From: Biscogniauxia marginata
Lineage: Eukaryota; Ascomycota; Sordariomycetes; Xylariales; Xylariaceae
NCBI GenBank assembly: GCA_022695795.1
Contig: MU404076.1
Coordinates: 248,001-312,000, forward strand
Direction of reading: 5' to 3'
Length of the DNA stretch: 64,000 bases
In this document: piece by piece, positions 43,738 through 56,615 of the stretch
How positions within the stretch are numbered: position 1 is the stretch's first letter
How the letters are laid out: each line of letters opens with the position of its first letter
The notes under the pieces: model-generated
What the model was told of the DNA's origin: nothing
What the model saw: the letters and a program-made list of their open reading frames with translations, nothing else
The model's database searches: none
Translations under genes and position numbers: made by a program

Positions 43738-46400
43738 GGGAGCTGTTTTGCTGTTAGGTGGATGGTTTTAGGTTTTTGGTTTTGCTTCTTAAACTATAAG
43801 GCTACCTATGCTTTTGACTGGGTGTGTTGTGTATAGATATATAAAGAAAGAAAGATGGCGACGAGACAGAGAGAAAGAAAAAGGGAGTATTTTCCCTCTG
43901 CTGGGCTGGGTTTGATGATATGGAGGTAGCTTAGGATGGTTGTAAGTGGTAGTATAGGATTCCTCCGGAGGCCGGTACGTAAGGTTAGGTTACTATACTT
44001 GGCAACGAAGGACCCGGTGTTTAACTCGGTAACTCCATTGCATTTCTTGTGCGAGGCCAACTAATAGAGAGCAACTAGCCTCGACGTAATTCGTTCAATA
44101 CGTGTAATATACGATGTGTGATTGGGCAATTCGAGCAAAAAAAAGGGGGAAGGGGGGGAAAGATGGCCGGGTTTAAGTCGTATTGACTCTTATATGAAGT
44201 CGTAATCTCACTCACCTCGTTCGACTACCCCCTTACCCATCACAGCTCTATCACTATCACCATCATTACTATCGGTGCCAAGCAATGGCCTCTGCTCGTC
44301 GGCCATGACACGCTCTTCGGCGGCGGCAGAATATCAGCTCGAGGGTTGTGGGGACGACCGTGGCCGTGATCTCGGAATCTTAAATTCTTATTATAACCCC
44401 GGCAAGTCCGGAGTCAAATCAAGCCCGGCGCGGGGTGGAGCTCAGGTGTATATATATATATATCTCTCTCGGACCCTCCCCGTTCTTATCGCATCGTAGC
44501 TTATCGTAGATTAAAAAAGATAGGTAAGGTAGGCAAGGTAGGTCCTGGGCTGTGTATGGCTTCTAGTAGGAGTCTGGATTCGATAGAGAGCGGGGGTACG
44601 CGTGATCGTAATCGATCATGCATATACGGTCGACGGAAAAAAAAAAGGGGGGGGGAAGAAACAAAATGCGATCACGGCGCAACAACCATTCCGCTCAGCT
44701 TAGGGCTTTCTTTTGTTCTCTGCACGACTCCCAGGTAGGTAGGTAGAAGGCGACAAAGGTCGGGGATAAGGAGAGACTAGTCCGTCCGATAATGATAGAT
44801 TCGAGGATACGAGGGACACGTTTTACTAAAAAAAAAAACCCAAAATTCATCCGGGGTTTGGCCTTTCGGTCCCGTTTTTCGAATGTAACGATGATGTAGG
44901 TATAGGTATGCAGTGCAACCCGGGCGTATAAGCTAATGTAATGTGTAGTGTGTAATGCATATGTATAGTTGCGTTGGCAGACGTAGCTTTGCTGCAGGTC
45001 CTATATAGGAAGAATGAAAAGGAATAAAAAAAGAAAAAGAAAAAGAAAAAGAGACGGACACGGACTCCGCGGGTTGGGATTTCCATCTTCAGTGGGTGGG
45101 TTCATGCAAGCAGATCTTCTCATGTCCCCGTGATGGTCCAGCCATTCCAGTCTCTTGTCTTGTCTAGTGTAAAACTACCGCAAAACGCCCTCCTTTGGAT
45201 CGTTCCCCTTCCCCTCCCTTTTCCCCTTTTTCTCTTTCCCATTTGAGATATTAAATCAAACTATTGCCAGAAAATAAAGGGAAAGAAAATGTCACAGATC
45301 AGACCACGTGGGGGTAGGTCTTGTTGTTTCGAAAAGGAGTGAATCCTAGATTCCTAAGGTTACATATCTATGGATCAGGGCGGCTACATGTGGGACAAGC
45401 AATTGTGATGATGGGGGGGATTTTTTTCCCTCTCCGGCTTACCGGACATCCGAAGAGGGTTTTTACGGAGTTAGTGAAACCAGGGTTTGGGAGTTTATGT
45501 AAGTTTATTCTATACCATTCACCAATTGTCTCGGCATTTTTACAGTCTCCGCCGCAAGATAAATTTATTCCAGTCCTTTGGTGTAGGCAAATGGATCTGG
45601 GATAGCCGGCGGGGTCGACAGGGACTTGGCGATATCTCTTGTTTCAATCGGCCAAGGCAGCGTGGGTACGTGCGTAGACGTGGGTTGTCTTGTATAAGGT
45701 AGGTAGTTTTTACAACAAAAATAAAGAGATCTACGTATGAACTAGTAAATGAAGAGAACTTGAATTAAACCCTGTGCGCGTCAACGTCCCACGTAGAGGT
45801 AACCCAAGAACATGTAGATAATATAAAGCTATGTCATATATTTAAATATACCAAAGATATTTTTGCAATCAAATCCCTGTTTGGTATCTACACATGAGCC
45901 CTGACTTTAAATTTCCTTCCTTGTTTCTTTCCTTCCGTAGCCATATTCCATCGCAAGCCCGTAATTTCTCTCGTACAGGGTGTAGGAATACACAAGAGAG
46001 ACAGCCGCAAGCAGTCAGCCGTGTTTGATCGGGGCGGTTAGTTGCCCATTGTCATCCGAAGGATATAAAATAAAACTAAAATAAATAAATAAAAACCAAG
46101 CAACCAAGATCATCGACGGCTAGTATGAAGATGGGGAAAAAAAATCGATCTCAGGAAGCTTATATGACCCCTGAGAAAAGAACAGCGTACGATGAGCAAT
46201 ATCAGAAATCATAAACCAACCCAGCTATCCGAAGAAGAAAACGATTGCTAAGCGGTTCCTCAATATATAGATCCGAAAAAGGGATACCATCCCCTTCGGA
46301 CTACCATAGATCCAAAACAAAACATAGACAAGTTTGCGGTTGTTGAGAAACATGACCCGAAAAGAGAAATGGACCACTGGGATATACTGCAGTCTATAGA
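43738..46400. other. Long intergenic region GDPD / FacB
   Basis: About 2.7 kb without a supported gene. It is rich in simple sequence: (TA)n at 44449-44463, A9G9-type homopolymers at 44637-44656, poly(A) at 44829-44840, an A/G tract at 45024-45051, and GGTA runs near 44521-44543 and 44733-44744. It holds the divergent or downstream flanks of two minus-strand genes. Confidence 0.55.
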
Positions 46401-49255
46401 TCATAACCCTAGATTCAGGTCTAGACCCTCCAATACCAAGGGGCCGTCGTGGCTAGAGCGAGGCTGCACGTACCCGTTCTGATAGTCCTCGCTGCCCACG
46501 CTCAGGTACATATCGCTCGGCGCGTGGTCGTCGCCCGAGCTCAGGCTGTCATCGCTGAGGCTCAGCACGCTCTGCGGCGGGGCCGGGTTTGCCGTGAGGT
46601 CGCCGATATTGAAACTCGACAGGTCCCACGAGTTGGGCGACCAGTCGCCAAAGTTGGCCGCCCCGCTCGTGGGCGTGTCTGCTATTGACAACCCGGGCCC
46701 GCCGTATATGGCGTCGTAGACGTTCACCTGCCCGCCGTCGATAGCCCCCAGCAGCGCCTCCCATTCCGCCACTGACACTCCGCTACCCGGGCCACCTTTG
46801 TTCATTTGGGTGGTGGGATACAATTGTGGCTGTTGCGACTGAGGTTGTGTCATGGGTTGTGTGGACGGTATCCGGGTTTGCGGAGGCGATGAGGGTTGGT
46901 TGACGGATGACGGATTATTCAGGGAGAGGTAATCGAGGTTAGGTTTCATTTTATTGGTTGGTGACATGCGCATCATCGTCTGCTGGATTTGGGATAATGA
47001 GAAACGATGGTCTCTACGAGGTGGTGGTGGTTGTTGTTCCGTGCTTGAGCTGTCAAAGGACGCTCGTGACTGCGAGCGATAGACCTCCGACCTGACGTTA
47101 GGCAGGTGTGGCATTGTCATGCGCCGCAACTTTTCTTGTTGCGACAGTAAATCTGTCTCACTCATACTCGCTCCGACATGTCGACCAAGGCCGGAGGGCG
47201 TTTTCTTCGGTTGACCTACCGATGGCGATTTTCTTGAAGGCGGAGCCGCCATCGTCGTATCCGGGCTCGATCGCATTGGTGTTAACTGAGATGGTTCGTC
47301 GTCCACAGTAATCAACATCAATGCAATTCGTTTCAAGTTGTAGGTTCCAGGAGCTTTCGCCTTTTGTAATATCTTGAGAACGGCATTGACCAGGCGTTCC
47401 GCATCCTTCATGAGCTTACTCTCATGCCTCAGGTCTAAGCTTTGGTAAAGAAGCGTCATTCCGCACAGAACGAGGACGTCGGTCTTGTTGAGACAGAACG
47501 AAAAAGACATGTTCCTCTCTTCCAGAAGTTCAATGATCTGCACAACATGTTTGCTGGATTCTCCAATGGTCATTAGCGAAGGTGCAGCCTTGGCTCCCAA
47601 GCTTGAGCCGACAGCTGGGCGGTGAATGAGAGTCCGGATATAGTATAATGCCAGAGCCTTTCAACGTCAGTGATACAAACGGCATGTGTCATAGTCGGAT
47701 AACTTACCAGAAGTGGTGACCTGCTACCAGTAATGTCTGTTGAAGGCTTGTCCTGAACGAAGTTCAGTTTGAGATGAGTAGGAAGGTTCTCGTCCCATTC
47801 CGAAAGCTCCGCATCTAGAGCTGCAATCTGTTGCAATGACAATTCATGAGAGGTAGTGGCAGGGTAGTTCTTCTCCAACACCTTAGCAAGAATACGAGAT
47901 ACTCTAAATAGTGCTAGTGCACTCGAGAGTCTAGTGTGTTCTCCCGGCAAGGTTGGCTGAAATCCCTTCTCAGTAACGTACTCATCATCGGTATCCGATG
48001 GGTATTCTGTATGGATGTCGTCCTCTTTCAATAGTTTGGGGAGTCCCAATATGGCGGCAGAGAAGCTTTGCCAGTCAGCTTAGATTCAGAGCATTGCGAG
48101 TTAACACAGTCATGTGACTTACCAGTCGAGGGTATATAGTGTCCAGAAGACCCTCTTCCGCGTCTCGATTGTGAGAGCGCCAAAAGAGAATCGCTTTTGG
48201 CTTTGATGGAGGCCCAAGCGGTGAGACAACCCGGCTGCGACACCTTTGTAATGCTGAAGGCGCTTATAGTCCGCTCTAATGGTACAGTACATAAGAGCTA
48301 GTACGAGACACTGTAATGTGAACATTGTATTGTCCATGATAACAGCATCGAGTGCCTGTTGCCACACCGCTTCGCACGCCGCGATCTGCTCGATATCAGG
48401 CTGATCACTGGATAGAGCAGCAATACTAAAGACGAGGTAGAGCTGAGCGAGCTTATGGTTATTCTTCACCTTCTCCGAGTCCATGACAAATTCTTCATAG
48501 AGACGGAGGAAAGTCGGCTTGTGAAGGACCGGGAATAGCGGAGCCCATTCCTGGAAATAGACGTTGACACATCTGTCCGAGAACAACCGTGGCGGCACTC
48601 TCGAAGATTGAGGAGGAGGTTTGGTAACTAAGGGCTGACATCCTTGGATGTGAAGGAAAGCTTCAGGATTGAAATCAGAGCACGACTTTCCACTCTCCTG
48701 AATCTTTCGTTTGAAGGTCTCTGTAATGGTGTTAGAGGCCTTTCACAATAACTTCATGAGATAAGACTTACCGATGAACGCTCGCCCGCTTGAAGGCCCC
48801 ATAAAGTATGAGTCAGAATTTTCCACGCCGAGGAGTAACGGTGAGGCTTGAACACGGAAGACGTCTTCTTTTGCGGATGAGCTTGAATCTCTCTTCGACT
48901 CTGTTGATTTGGGGCTTCCAGCTGATCCTCCATTCATCGGGCGGCGACCGTGCATTCTCGACAGCATGTCAATCTTCTCATCCTTCTCATCCAGCAGGTC
49001 CTTGAGTTCCCTAACTTCGGTCTCGAGTTGTCTCACTCTCTCTTCCAACGACTCTGTGTATCCTCGTGGGAAAGCACGCCGGCTCAATTTGTCACTTGTG
49101 CGGCATTCGAATCCAACGTTCGCGCATTGCGAACAGCACGGCCGTATTCCGTCACACCGAATCTTCTTGGATCTGCATCGATCGCAGGCTTGGGCTATCC
49201 GGCTTTGTGAGCTGGTGCCCACCTTGATCACCTTCATCGGAAGTATTCCGGGCAT
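46401..49255 (-). CDS. facB: Zn2Cys6 transcription activator, FacB/acu-15 (Cat8) type
   Basis: An 898-residue fungal activator. FacB (acu-15 in Neurospora) turns on acetate-utilisation and gluconeogenic genes when glucose is absent. Exons are 48772-49255, 48123-48720, 47708-48065 and 46401-47657; introns are 51, 57 and 50 nt. The binuclear zinc cluster has Cys at 24, 27, 34, 41, 44 and 51 ([15 protein letters not shown]...). It is followed by the highly diagnostic [20 protein letters not shown] and a heptad-rich coiled coil (about 68-103) for dimerisation. The middle holds the fungal-specific TF domain ([54 protein letters not shown]). The C-terminal 300 residues are Ser/Pro/Gln-rich, ending in an acidic, hydrophobic activation-type region. 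The tight fit of the zinc cluster and linker makes FacB identity strong. Confidence 0.9.
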
Positions 49256-51933
49256 CTTGGCGGTAGCACGTCTGATGCAGTGCCTTCAACTCGACTTGGT
49301 CCGTCAAATCAGTTTCGTATCAAACGCGGCACCGTAAGTTAGGGTAGTAGTCGTATGGATTCTCAAATATGGCGGCCAACAGTAGGCATCGATTGCGATG
49401 GCCGGTCACTAATAATGGCGGTAACTGTTCATACTATTGTGGCGCACTGCGACAACACTATACACGATTCGCGATTGTTGTAAGAACCTTGTTGCCCCCT
49501 TTCTTATTTTTTTCTTATTCCGATGGTAGTAAGCCACGTGTCAGGTCGACCAATAATCGAAATTTTCCTGTGTATATCGGTAGTACAGTGGTGGCAGGTA
49601 TGGTGTAGGACAGAGATCGTGGGGGAGAAGAGGCGAGCAGGTAGGTTGGTAGGTACGGAGTAAGGAAGAAACAAGGCGAAAGACGGTTGAGAGATCAGTG
49701 GTGGTGGAGAGGAAGAAAAGAAACGGAACCAGCATCGCCCGCTGTTCTCCAGAGGGTCTGCCTTAATCAGCGGGGCTCATCTATTGTCACCAATGGGGTA
49801 TCCATGAGAAATCTGGGGTGGACAGGGGGGGCGAAGGGTGAGTGTCTGTGAGTATCTGTCTGAAGGATCACCAAGCAGCAGGGCCTGTCCCACACCCCAT
49901 TCGCTAACATACCTAACTAACAAGACGCGTGCATCAAGCGTCGTCTAGTTGGTGAACTACGAGAATGGGATTCAGCAACTAAGTCACTTCAAGTTAGCAA
50001 GACAGCCCGGGTCAGCATACCCCATATGCCCTAGTCGACTAGGCAAGACTAAACATCCTTGACAGCCCTCACTATATCGTAAGATATGACCCCAAGAACT
50101 TTGGTTGACGCCCGGTTATTGGGTTGGGATCCAACTACCCCAGGTTTAATAGTTTGATAGCTTGATACGGGGTACATTCAGTGCAAGAGTCCATCACTTT
50201 CGAAGGCGATCGCCGACCCAGCTCTAGAAACTCGGCATTGGTTCACTATGTCATCAGTACCGTATATTATAGCGAGCGAGGGAGCCACACCCACACACAG
50301 AGGGAGAGAGATACCTATGACGTCCATTTCATAGGCAATTCAGGTACGGAAGTACTATGGCCTAGTTTCTAAGAACGGCCATACTTCAATACCGACTCTA
50401 CGCCTAAGCGAATATCGAATTGGCAGGTTATGTTCAACATCTCTTCTATTTATTCCTGGCTCCTAAATCTCTTGGAAGTTTGCAGCGCTTGCCGCACTTG
50501 AGTCCTATCCTTACGACAACGAAGTGGGCCGACCTGGTAAGCTGCATATGCAGGCCGGCATGGGGGGATGAATTCATCGACATGTTATGAAAGGGGAATA
50601 GTCGAATGAAAAAGATTCGGAATCGCGGTAGTAGTCATTCAGACTACACGTCAAGGAGTAGTTGGTCACAAGACATCTGCAAGAACAGCACCAACAACCA
50701 CGACGATGTCAGCGCCGCCTTTGGTAGGACAACGGGTTACTGGTGGCTCGGTTGTATTGTCGTCCATTAGGCATTGCTGTGTTTTGCCAACCTCATCAGT
50801 AAAGCAACTAGTTCCAAACGGACTAGTGACCATGGAACGACTTGATGGGTCAGCTGGTCTTCGTGGAGTTGCGTAATCGCATGCAGGATATGAGCTTGGC
50901 CTCTAATTAAGCTCTTATCCCACTCCGGTCTGCCTTCGGTCTCGATGATAATATTGGTAAGGAAAACGTGCGTCCCATCAAACGGGGAATTCCACAATTG
51001 CCTATGCAAGTAACGAGTGCCACCCATTTACTGGATTTGTCGACAGTCCCCCTAGGTCATTTGATGTAATGAAGAAGTATGTCGGGGTAATCCCTCTGAG
51101 CCCATTTGCGGAAGCCTTGGCCATTTGGGATAAATCAAACCAATACATGATCACGTTATCCCCTTTACAGGCTTTTCTTCGTACACTATGACTCGACGGT
51201 CGCCCCGAAAGCGCCTCTAGAACATCTAGGCGCCCAGAGTATAAAGCTCAGGGGTCCTATACCAGTAAGTATACTGGCGGTTTTAATCTTGATTGAAACT
51301 GTTTCCAAGACTACTCGGCTAACTTTTGCCATGAATAGCTTGCTGTAACATTCAATAGTAAGCCTCCCCCCATTTCACTGCGATGCTAGATGTGTAGTTC
51401 TAATAATCGGTTAAATACCTCGTGGGTAAATAGACAATGGGACGCAGGTGATTATATAGGTGAAGCAGCCCTAGAGACTCAACTGTCTGCAAGGCACCAC
51501 TGCCGAACCTCGTGTGCAATCTGGCATTGGTTGGACTTCTCGGACCGAATCAAGGAGGTTGTATCACTCCCGATAAGATCCGGAGCATCACTTGAGCATG
51601 CGAACGTACCCGATGAATCTTAAGCACACTTATGAACTCTTTCGGGGGCTGAAAATTGTGCGATCTGATGTATGTTCGGATTCATTTCTAGATTCGCTTT
51701 CCCTGGCGCCTCTTTTTTTAGCGTGGCAACTCTCTGGGAACCCGGTGCAAGACTTAACGCTAAGCTTGTGTTTCGCCGCCGCTTCCGGTGAGCACGTGGC
51801 GCGTACACTCGTTTAGCTCCTATTTGCGAGGTAATATGGTCGAATGGCTACGTTCGCATCTTTGCTGCCACGATGTAGCTCCCACTAAAGGGTTTCACAA
51901 ACGAGTCATCTTGTGTTACGGTATGGAGGCTGT
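49256..51933. other. Long upstream region of the FacB-type gene
   Basis: About 2.7 kb with no supported gene. The first 700 bp are likely the FacB promoter. At 50767-51027 a minus-strand 86-codon frame with non-random composition, and a further broken frame at about 51050-51180, may be remains of a gene (see findings). Confidence 0.5.
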
Positions 51934-53559
51934 TCAGCTAAAATCCTCATCCTCAATGGCTGCCCCAACGATGGCCTCCTCGTTTTGGGCATCTTCCATC
52001 GATTCAAGGTAAGACAGCACTGAGGCATCTGAGAATAACTCGGTTCTCTGTGGTGCGGTCAGCGTCAGTATCAGAGCCACTTAGGTTATCCAAATTCAGA
52101 CGGATCGAATTACCTGATCATCCAACGCCTGCCGAGCTCTTTCCAACAAGTCGGCTTCAACTGCCCTCAAATGCGAGGCGGCCTGGAGGACTTCTACTCG
52201 CGCTAACCCTGGTATTGAATCATCTGGCTTATCAGTGGAGTTGACCTTGTCCAGCTGTTGCTCGATTATCTCTAACACAACGGTTACAGCCCGCAGTTGG
52301 AATATTTGTTGTAAAGCATGACCTTTGATGAGGTCATAGACTGAACTGGTACTGCTGGTAACATCGCTGTCTTGCCAGTACATCTTCAAATGCCGAGAGC
52401 CATCAGTCTCTTGTAGAACTTTGAAATCAAGCCCGTCTTCTTCGTTTAAGCACATCAGATAGACAAAAGGGGCAGACCAATTTGGTACATCACTCTCGCC
52501 GTCTTTTATCTCCAAAACCGGGGTCGCCCCGAAAGCATGAAGTTTGGCTTTTCCCAGAGGGTCGTCATCCATGGGTTCTAATGGTAAGATGATTTTCTTA
52601 GCAGTCAACTGAGGATTGATGAAGCCATAGCTGAATAGCATTTCTGCCGCCGACTTGTCTTGTCCATAGTTGATGGTAATCTCGCTGCCCTGAGATACCT
52701 TAGATCCTTTCTGCAGAAGAAGTGTTACCTCATCTTTACTGTTTTCTTCGAAGTAAGCCGTGGCCTCGCTCGAATGGTTCACCAAGTCGAGGCATGGGAC
52801 CATCGACTCTCCCGACTTCGGCAGGCCCAGAGAGCGAGATCTATAGAGGGCATCCAATAATACCCAGTCCCGAACAGTAATCGTTTCATCGACCGAGAGA
52901 ATATGGTGCCAATATGGAATCTCGGCAGATTTTGTTCGGATATCATCAAATTCTTTCGTTAATACGGAAAGCTTTGCGGCAACTGCTGACTATAGGTTGC
53001 ATGGTTAAACTGTGACACCGGTCAAGCTTTGAAAGACAACTCACTTCAAGCGATGTGCCTGTCAAATGAGAAAGCTCTGACTCGGTCCACATTGTCGGGA
53101 CCGGGACTTGTGCTGGTAAGAGACTAAAATACTGAGTCCATGGTGTCGCTGCTCCTTGCCCACCGGTATAGTCAGGAGACGAGAGTACAAGTTGTAGCAA
53201 TAGAAACAAAAGAATGTCGCCTCTGGTAGACTACTCATGCTTTAGTACACGGGAAAATGACTGACTCATGCCATTCTCATATACACACTGACCTGTCGAC
53301 CGGCAGCATCCAGAAGCTGTCTAAAGTCTTTATTCTCTCTGGCGTACACCTCGACACCTTCGGCCGAAAGAACAAGGTCCCTCGGAACCGTCAGAAGCGT
53401 CGGAATCTCGACGTTATCTCTTTCATTGATGAGGTCCTTCTCAGCGACTAGGCCATATCCCCGGCTATCGATGTCGGCGACTTTGACATCCACGAAAGCG
53501 ACATCGTTCAAGACGCACCAAGCAGGTAGAGCATCCAAAGGGAAATGACCTCTTCGCAT
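51934..53559 (-). CDS. SET-domain lysine methyltransferase, Rubisco-LSMT-like
   Basis: A 480-residue protein of the SETD6/Rubisco-LSMT-like class, which methylates lysines in non-histone (often ribosomal) proteins. Exons are 53293-53559, 53045-53230, 52114-52989 and 51934-52047; introns are 62, 55 and 66 nt. The split SET domain has DVKVADIDSRGYGLVAEKDL at the N-terminal part, a helical insert with TPWTQYFSLLPAQVPVPTMWTESELSHLTGTSLE, then the cofactor and active-site motifs SMVPCLDLVNHSSEATAYF (the NHS motif) and GSEITINYGQDKSAAEMLFSYGFI. The C-terminal half is the helical substrate-binding domain. The intron 1 acceptor chosen (TAG at 53231) gives QSTRGDILLFLLLQL and keeps phase. Its precise substrate is not predictable. 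Confidence 0.88.
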
Positions 53560-54025
53560 AGTGAATAGACTTTTCGACCTGTTTGAATACGGATATTGTT
53601 CTATTCGTCATTCGTCATTTTATTCAGTGCTCTTGATATGCGTGCGTATAAAACTGTGAATATTGGAGGTGCTTGCTCTACCCGCCTTCACTAAAAAAAA
53701 ACGTTGTTGCGGCTGAAAATTGACTGCTCCGGGGGTTCTTTACAGTGCCGTCATAGTGGGTCTCAGCACCCCGAGCGTAGCCCGAGCCTTCCCTACCGCG
53801 CTCGCTATTCGCCCCTCTGCCCCTCGCCGCAAATTTAATGCATCTTACGATCATCCCACTTTACCCACTACCTTTCATGTATATATATCTTCGAAGACAT
53901 CTCGCCTCTCCATATTTCGTTGTCCGCCTACGCTCGCAGAATTTCCTTTGCACGGGATCGTCTATCTAGAAACGTCACTCTTTTTTTCTTCTTTTTTTTT
54001 TTAATAATATAAAACGAAGAAGAAA
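53560..54025. other. Divergent promoter SET / YchF-like GTPase
   Basis: A 466-bp spacer between divergent starts. A T-rich tract (53978-54003) precedes the GTPase ATG by about 25 bp. No gene. Confidence 0.6.
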
Positions 54026-55525
54026 ATGCCGCGAGATCCCTTGATCGGCCTGGTAGGCAAGCCCTCGGCGGGCAAGAGCACGACGCTGAACAGCTTGACC
54101 GATGCGACGTCCAAAGTTGGTGGGTTGAGCCTGACCAGCAACACCTGTCGAGAAACACGAACGGCGCCGCTGATATATACATACATGGATTGTTGACGCA
54201 TAGGAAACTTCCCGTACGCATGATCCCCAATCCCAGTGATAGTAGCCGATCAAAAGTGGTATAACTTACACTACGACTTGCCTCGCCGACGAACAAAAAA
54301 TAAAGATTCACGACGATAGATCCCCAGCGCGCCATCGGCTACCTCCAGATAACGTGCGCCTGCGAGCGCTTCGGCGTCCAGGACCGGTGCAAACCCAACT
54401 ACGGCTCGTGCCTCGACGGCCGGCGGTCCGTGCCGATCGAGCTGCTCGACGTCGCGGGCCTGGTGCCGGGAGCGCACGAGGGCAGGGGGCTGGGCAACAA
54501 GTTCCTCGACGACCTGCGGCACGCCGACGCGTTGGTCCACGTCGTCGACGCGAGCGGGCGGACGAACGCCGAGGGCGAGAACACGCGGGGCTACGACCCG
54601 TCGCAGGACATCGCCTGGCTGCGCAGCGAGATCGTCGCCTGGATCAAGGGCAACCTGTGGGAGAAGTGGGGGTCCATCCGCCGGCGGCACATGGCCATCA
54701 AGGCCACCGCCGTCGAGACCCTGCAGGCGCAGTTCTCGGGCTACGGGAGCACGGCGCCCGTGGTGGCGCGCACTCTCGACCGCCTCGGGCTCAAGGAGCC
54801 GCTCGAGAGCTGGAGCGAGGAGACGGTCGACCGCGTCGTCGCCGCCTTCACCGACGAGAAGTTCCCCACCATCATCGCGCTCAACAAGATCGACGACCCG
54901 GACGCCTACACGAACCTCATGAAGATCACCAAGATGCAGGACCCCAACATCGTCGTCGCCTGCTCCGCCAAGGCCGAGCTGTTCCTGCGCAAGATGGCCA
55001 AGCAGGGCTACATACGGTACACCGAGGGCACCGAGTTCGTCGACACGCGGGAGGACCTCATCGCCGACGGCGACCCGGACGGCGGCGGCCTCAAGGAGCT
55101 GGATGACAAGAACAAGGCCATAATTGAGGAGTACCGGGACATGATCCTGTTTCGGTACGGGTCTACGGGCATCGTCCAGGTGCTCTCCAAAGCCGCAGAG
55201 ATACTAGGCCTGGTGCCGGTCTTCCCGGTGCGGAATGTGACGAATTTCGGCTCCGGGTCGGATAGCAAGGCCGTCTTTAGAGACTGCGTGCTCGTCAAGA
55301 AGAACACGACCGTCGGCGAGGTCGCACGCAAGGTCATGGGCGACGCGCCCATCGCCTACGTGGAAGGGGTTGGCAATGTCCGGGTCTCGGAGGACGCCAT
55401 CGTGTCGGTAGGCAAGAACGATGTGAGCTTCCCCCCAAACCCCCCTTCACTAAACGACAGGTGCCATGGACCGACTGCTAACCACGCCAAACCAGATACT
55501 ATCCTTTAAAGTAGGACGAGCGTAG
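54026..55525 (+). CDS. YchF/Obg-like GTP-binding protein (yeast Ygr210c type)
   Basis: A 416-residue P-loop NTPase of the Obg/YchF family, probably ribosome-associated. The four exons are 54026-54119, the microexon 54204-54213 (10 nt), 54306-55422 and 55496-55525; introns are 84, 92 and 73 nt. Splicing yields [17 protein letters not shown] (G1), [18 protein letters not shown] (G2/switch I, created only with the microexon), [37 protein letters not shown] (G3) and ALNKIDDPD (G4). The C-terminal TGS domain follows, and the last exon encodes ILSFKVGRA, the usual end of the family. Without the microexon or last intron the conserved motifs are lost. Exon 3 is very GC-rich. Its exact biological role is unknown. 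Confidence 0.92.
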
Positions 55526-56615
55526 TATATCTTGGACAGAATTCAATGTCTTGGGCGTGATAAGCCACTGTGAATAGGTGATTTTTTCGGTGATGTTTTT
55601 TCTTGATCAAGTTAGGTGCTTCAGCATGTACTACCAACCCAGACTTTAGATTTAGGATACATAACGGTCAGCTTCCTAGATAGACATCATCATATACTAC
55701 TAACCATTCCGGAATTGCTTAAGAGAGTAAGGTAAGCCTGATGTGAAATTTTAGCTTCTTCGCGCCAGACGACGCTGTGAAATGGGAGAAGAGCTAGATA
55801 CCAAATAACTTCTTGAGAGTCTGGCTGTTTATAACACCCTCGTCATCTTCAGACTTGAGAATTAGTTTGCGTAGCCTGTCACCTGAGAACATTCACTTAT
55901 TATATTGCAGAAAAAGAGCAGGTAAAGTCTGTTGAAAGGGGTATCGAGATTCGTAATCATTAGGTCCAGATGTCTTAGCCAGAGATACAACTCGGGAATA
56001 GTCCGAATCGCAATCCGCGCCTTCCGGCCCTAAGCAGGCCATCTTCCAGAATCCTCATAACAACAAAGACAAGAAAAAGATAAGCAAATAAGAACCAAGC
56101 GCAAGAGGCTGGGGGGTTTCCAATGCAACAATCAAAGCGTAAGCCCACCGCCTCTTTTTTTCATCGTAAAAAAAAGCCCTGGTCTTTAGAACCCTTGAAG
56201 AAAGACAAAAATCATCGTTGCGGTCGAATTATAATAGAAGGGGTTGGTTTTCTATGAGGATGTTGTGTGAGGTGGCTGGGGGGATATGGCATGTTCGCCG
56301 AGAAGGCCCAGACCCCTGCCCACCGCGCATTGTACACCGAGGGTGGAAGAAGAAAAAAAGCCATTACTGCCGCATTCGTCGTTCGTAGCGGGCGCGCCCC
56401 ACGGGAAAGTCCCAACAGGAAACATGATCCCTCTTGTTTCTTTTTTTTTTTGTGGTCCTTGTCTATGCCATTACGCCATTCCGAACGAAAGGCAGGTTCC
56501 CTCGCTTATGTTCCGTGTCTATGCGGAAGAAAAATAAAATAACCCCCAAAGTCGAGGTTTGTGGGTTGACGGAAAAGGAAGGATTTTGCTGGAGGGAGGG
56601 GCGAGGGATCCGCGC
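55526..56615. other. Convergent intergenic region GTPase / Pmp3
   Basis: No gene. Poly(T) and A-rich tracts occur at 56154-56175 and 56441-56450. Small frames across 56212-56619 show no family features and lie in the 3' flank of Pmp3. Confidence 0.55.

Noticed and set aside
54271..54690. Long antisense frame over the GTPase gene
   Set aside because: GC-rich third positions of the sense gene create open antisense frames; the sense frame has full G1-G4 motifs.
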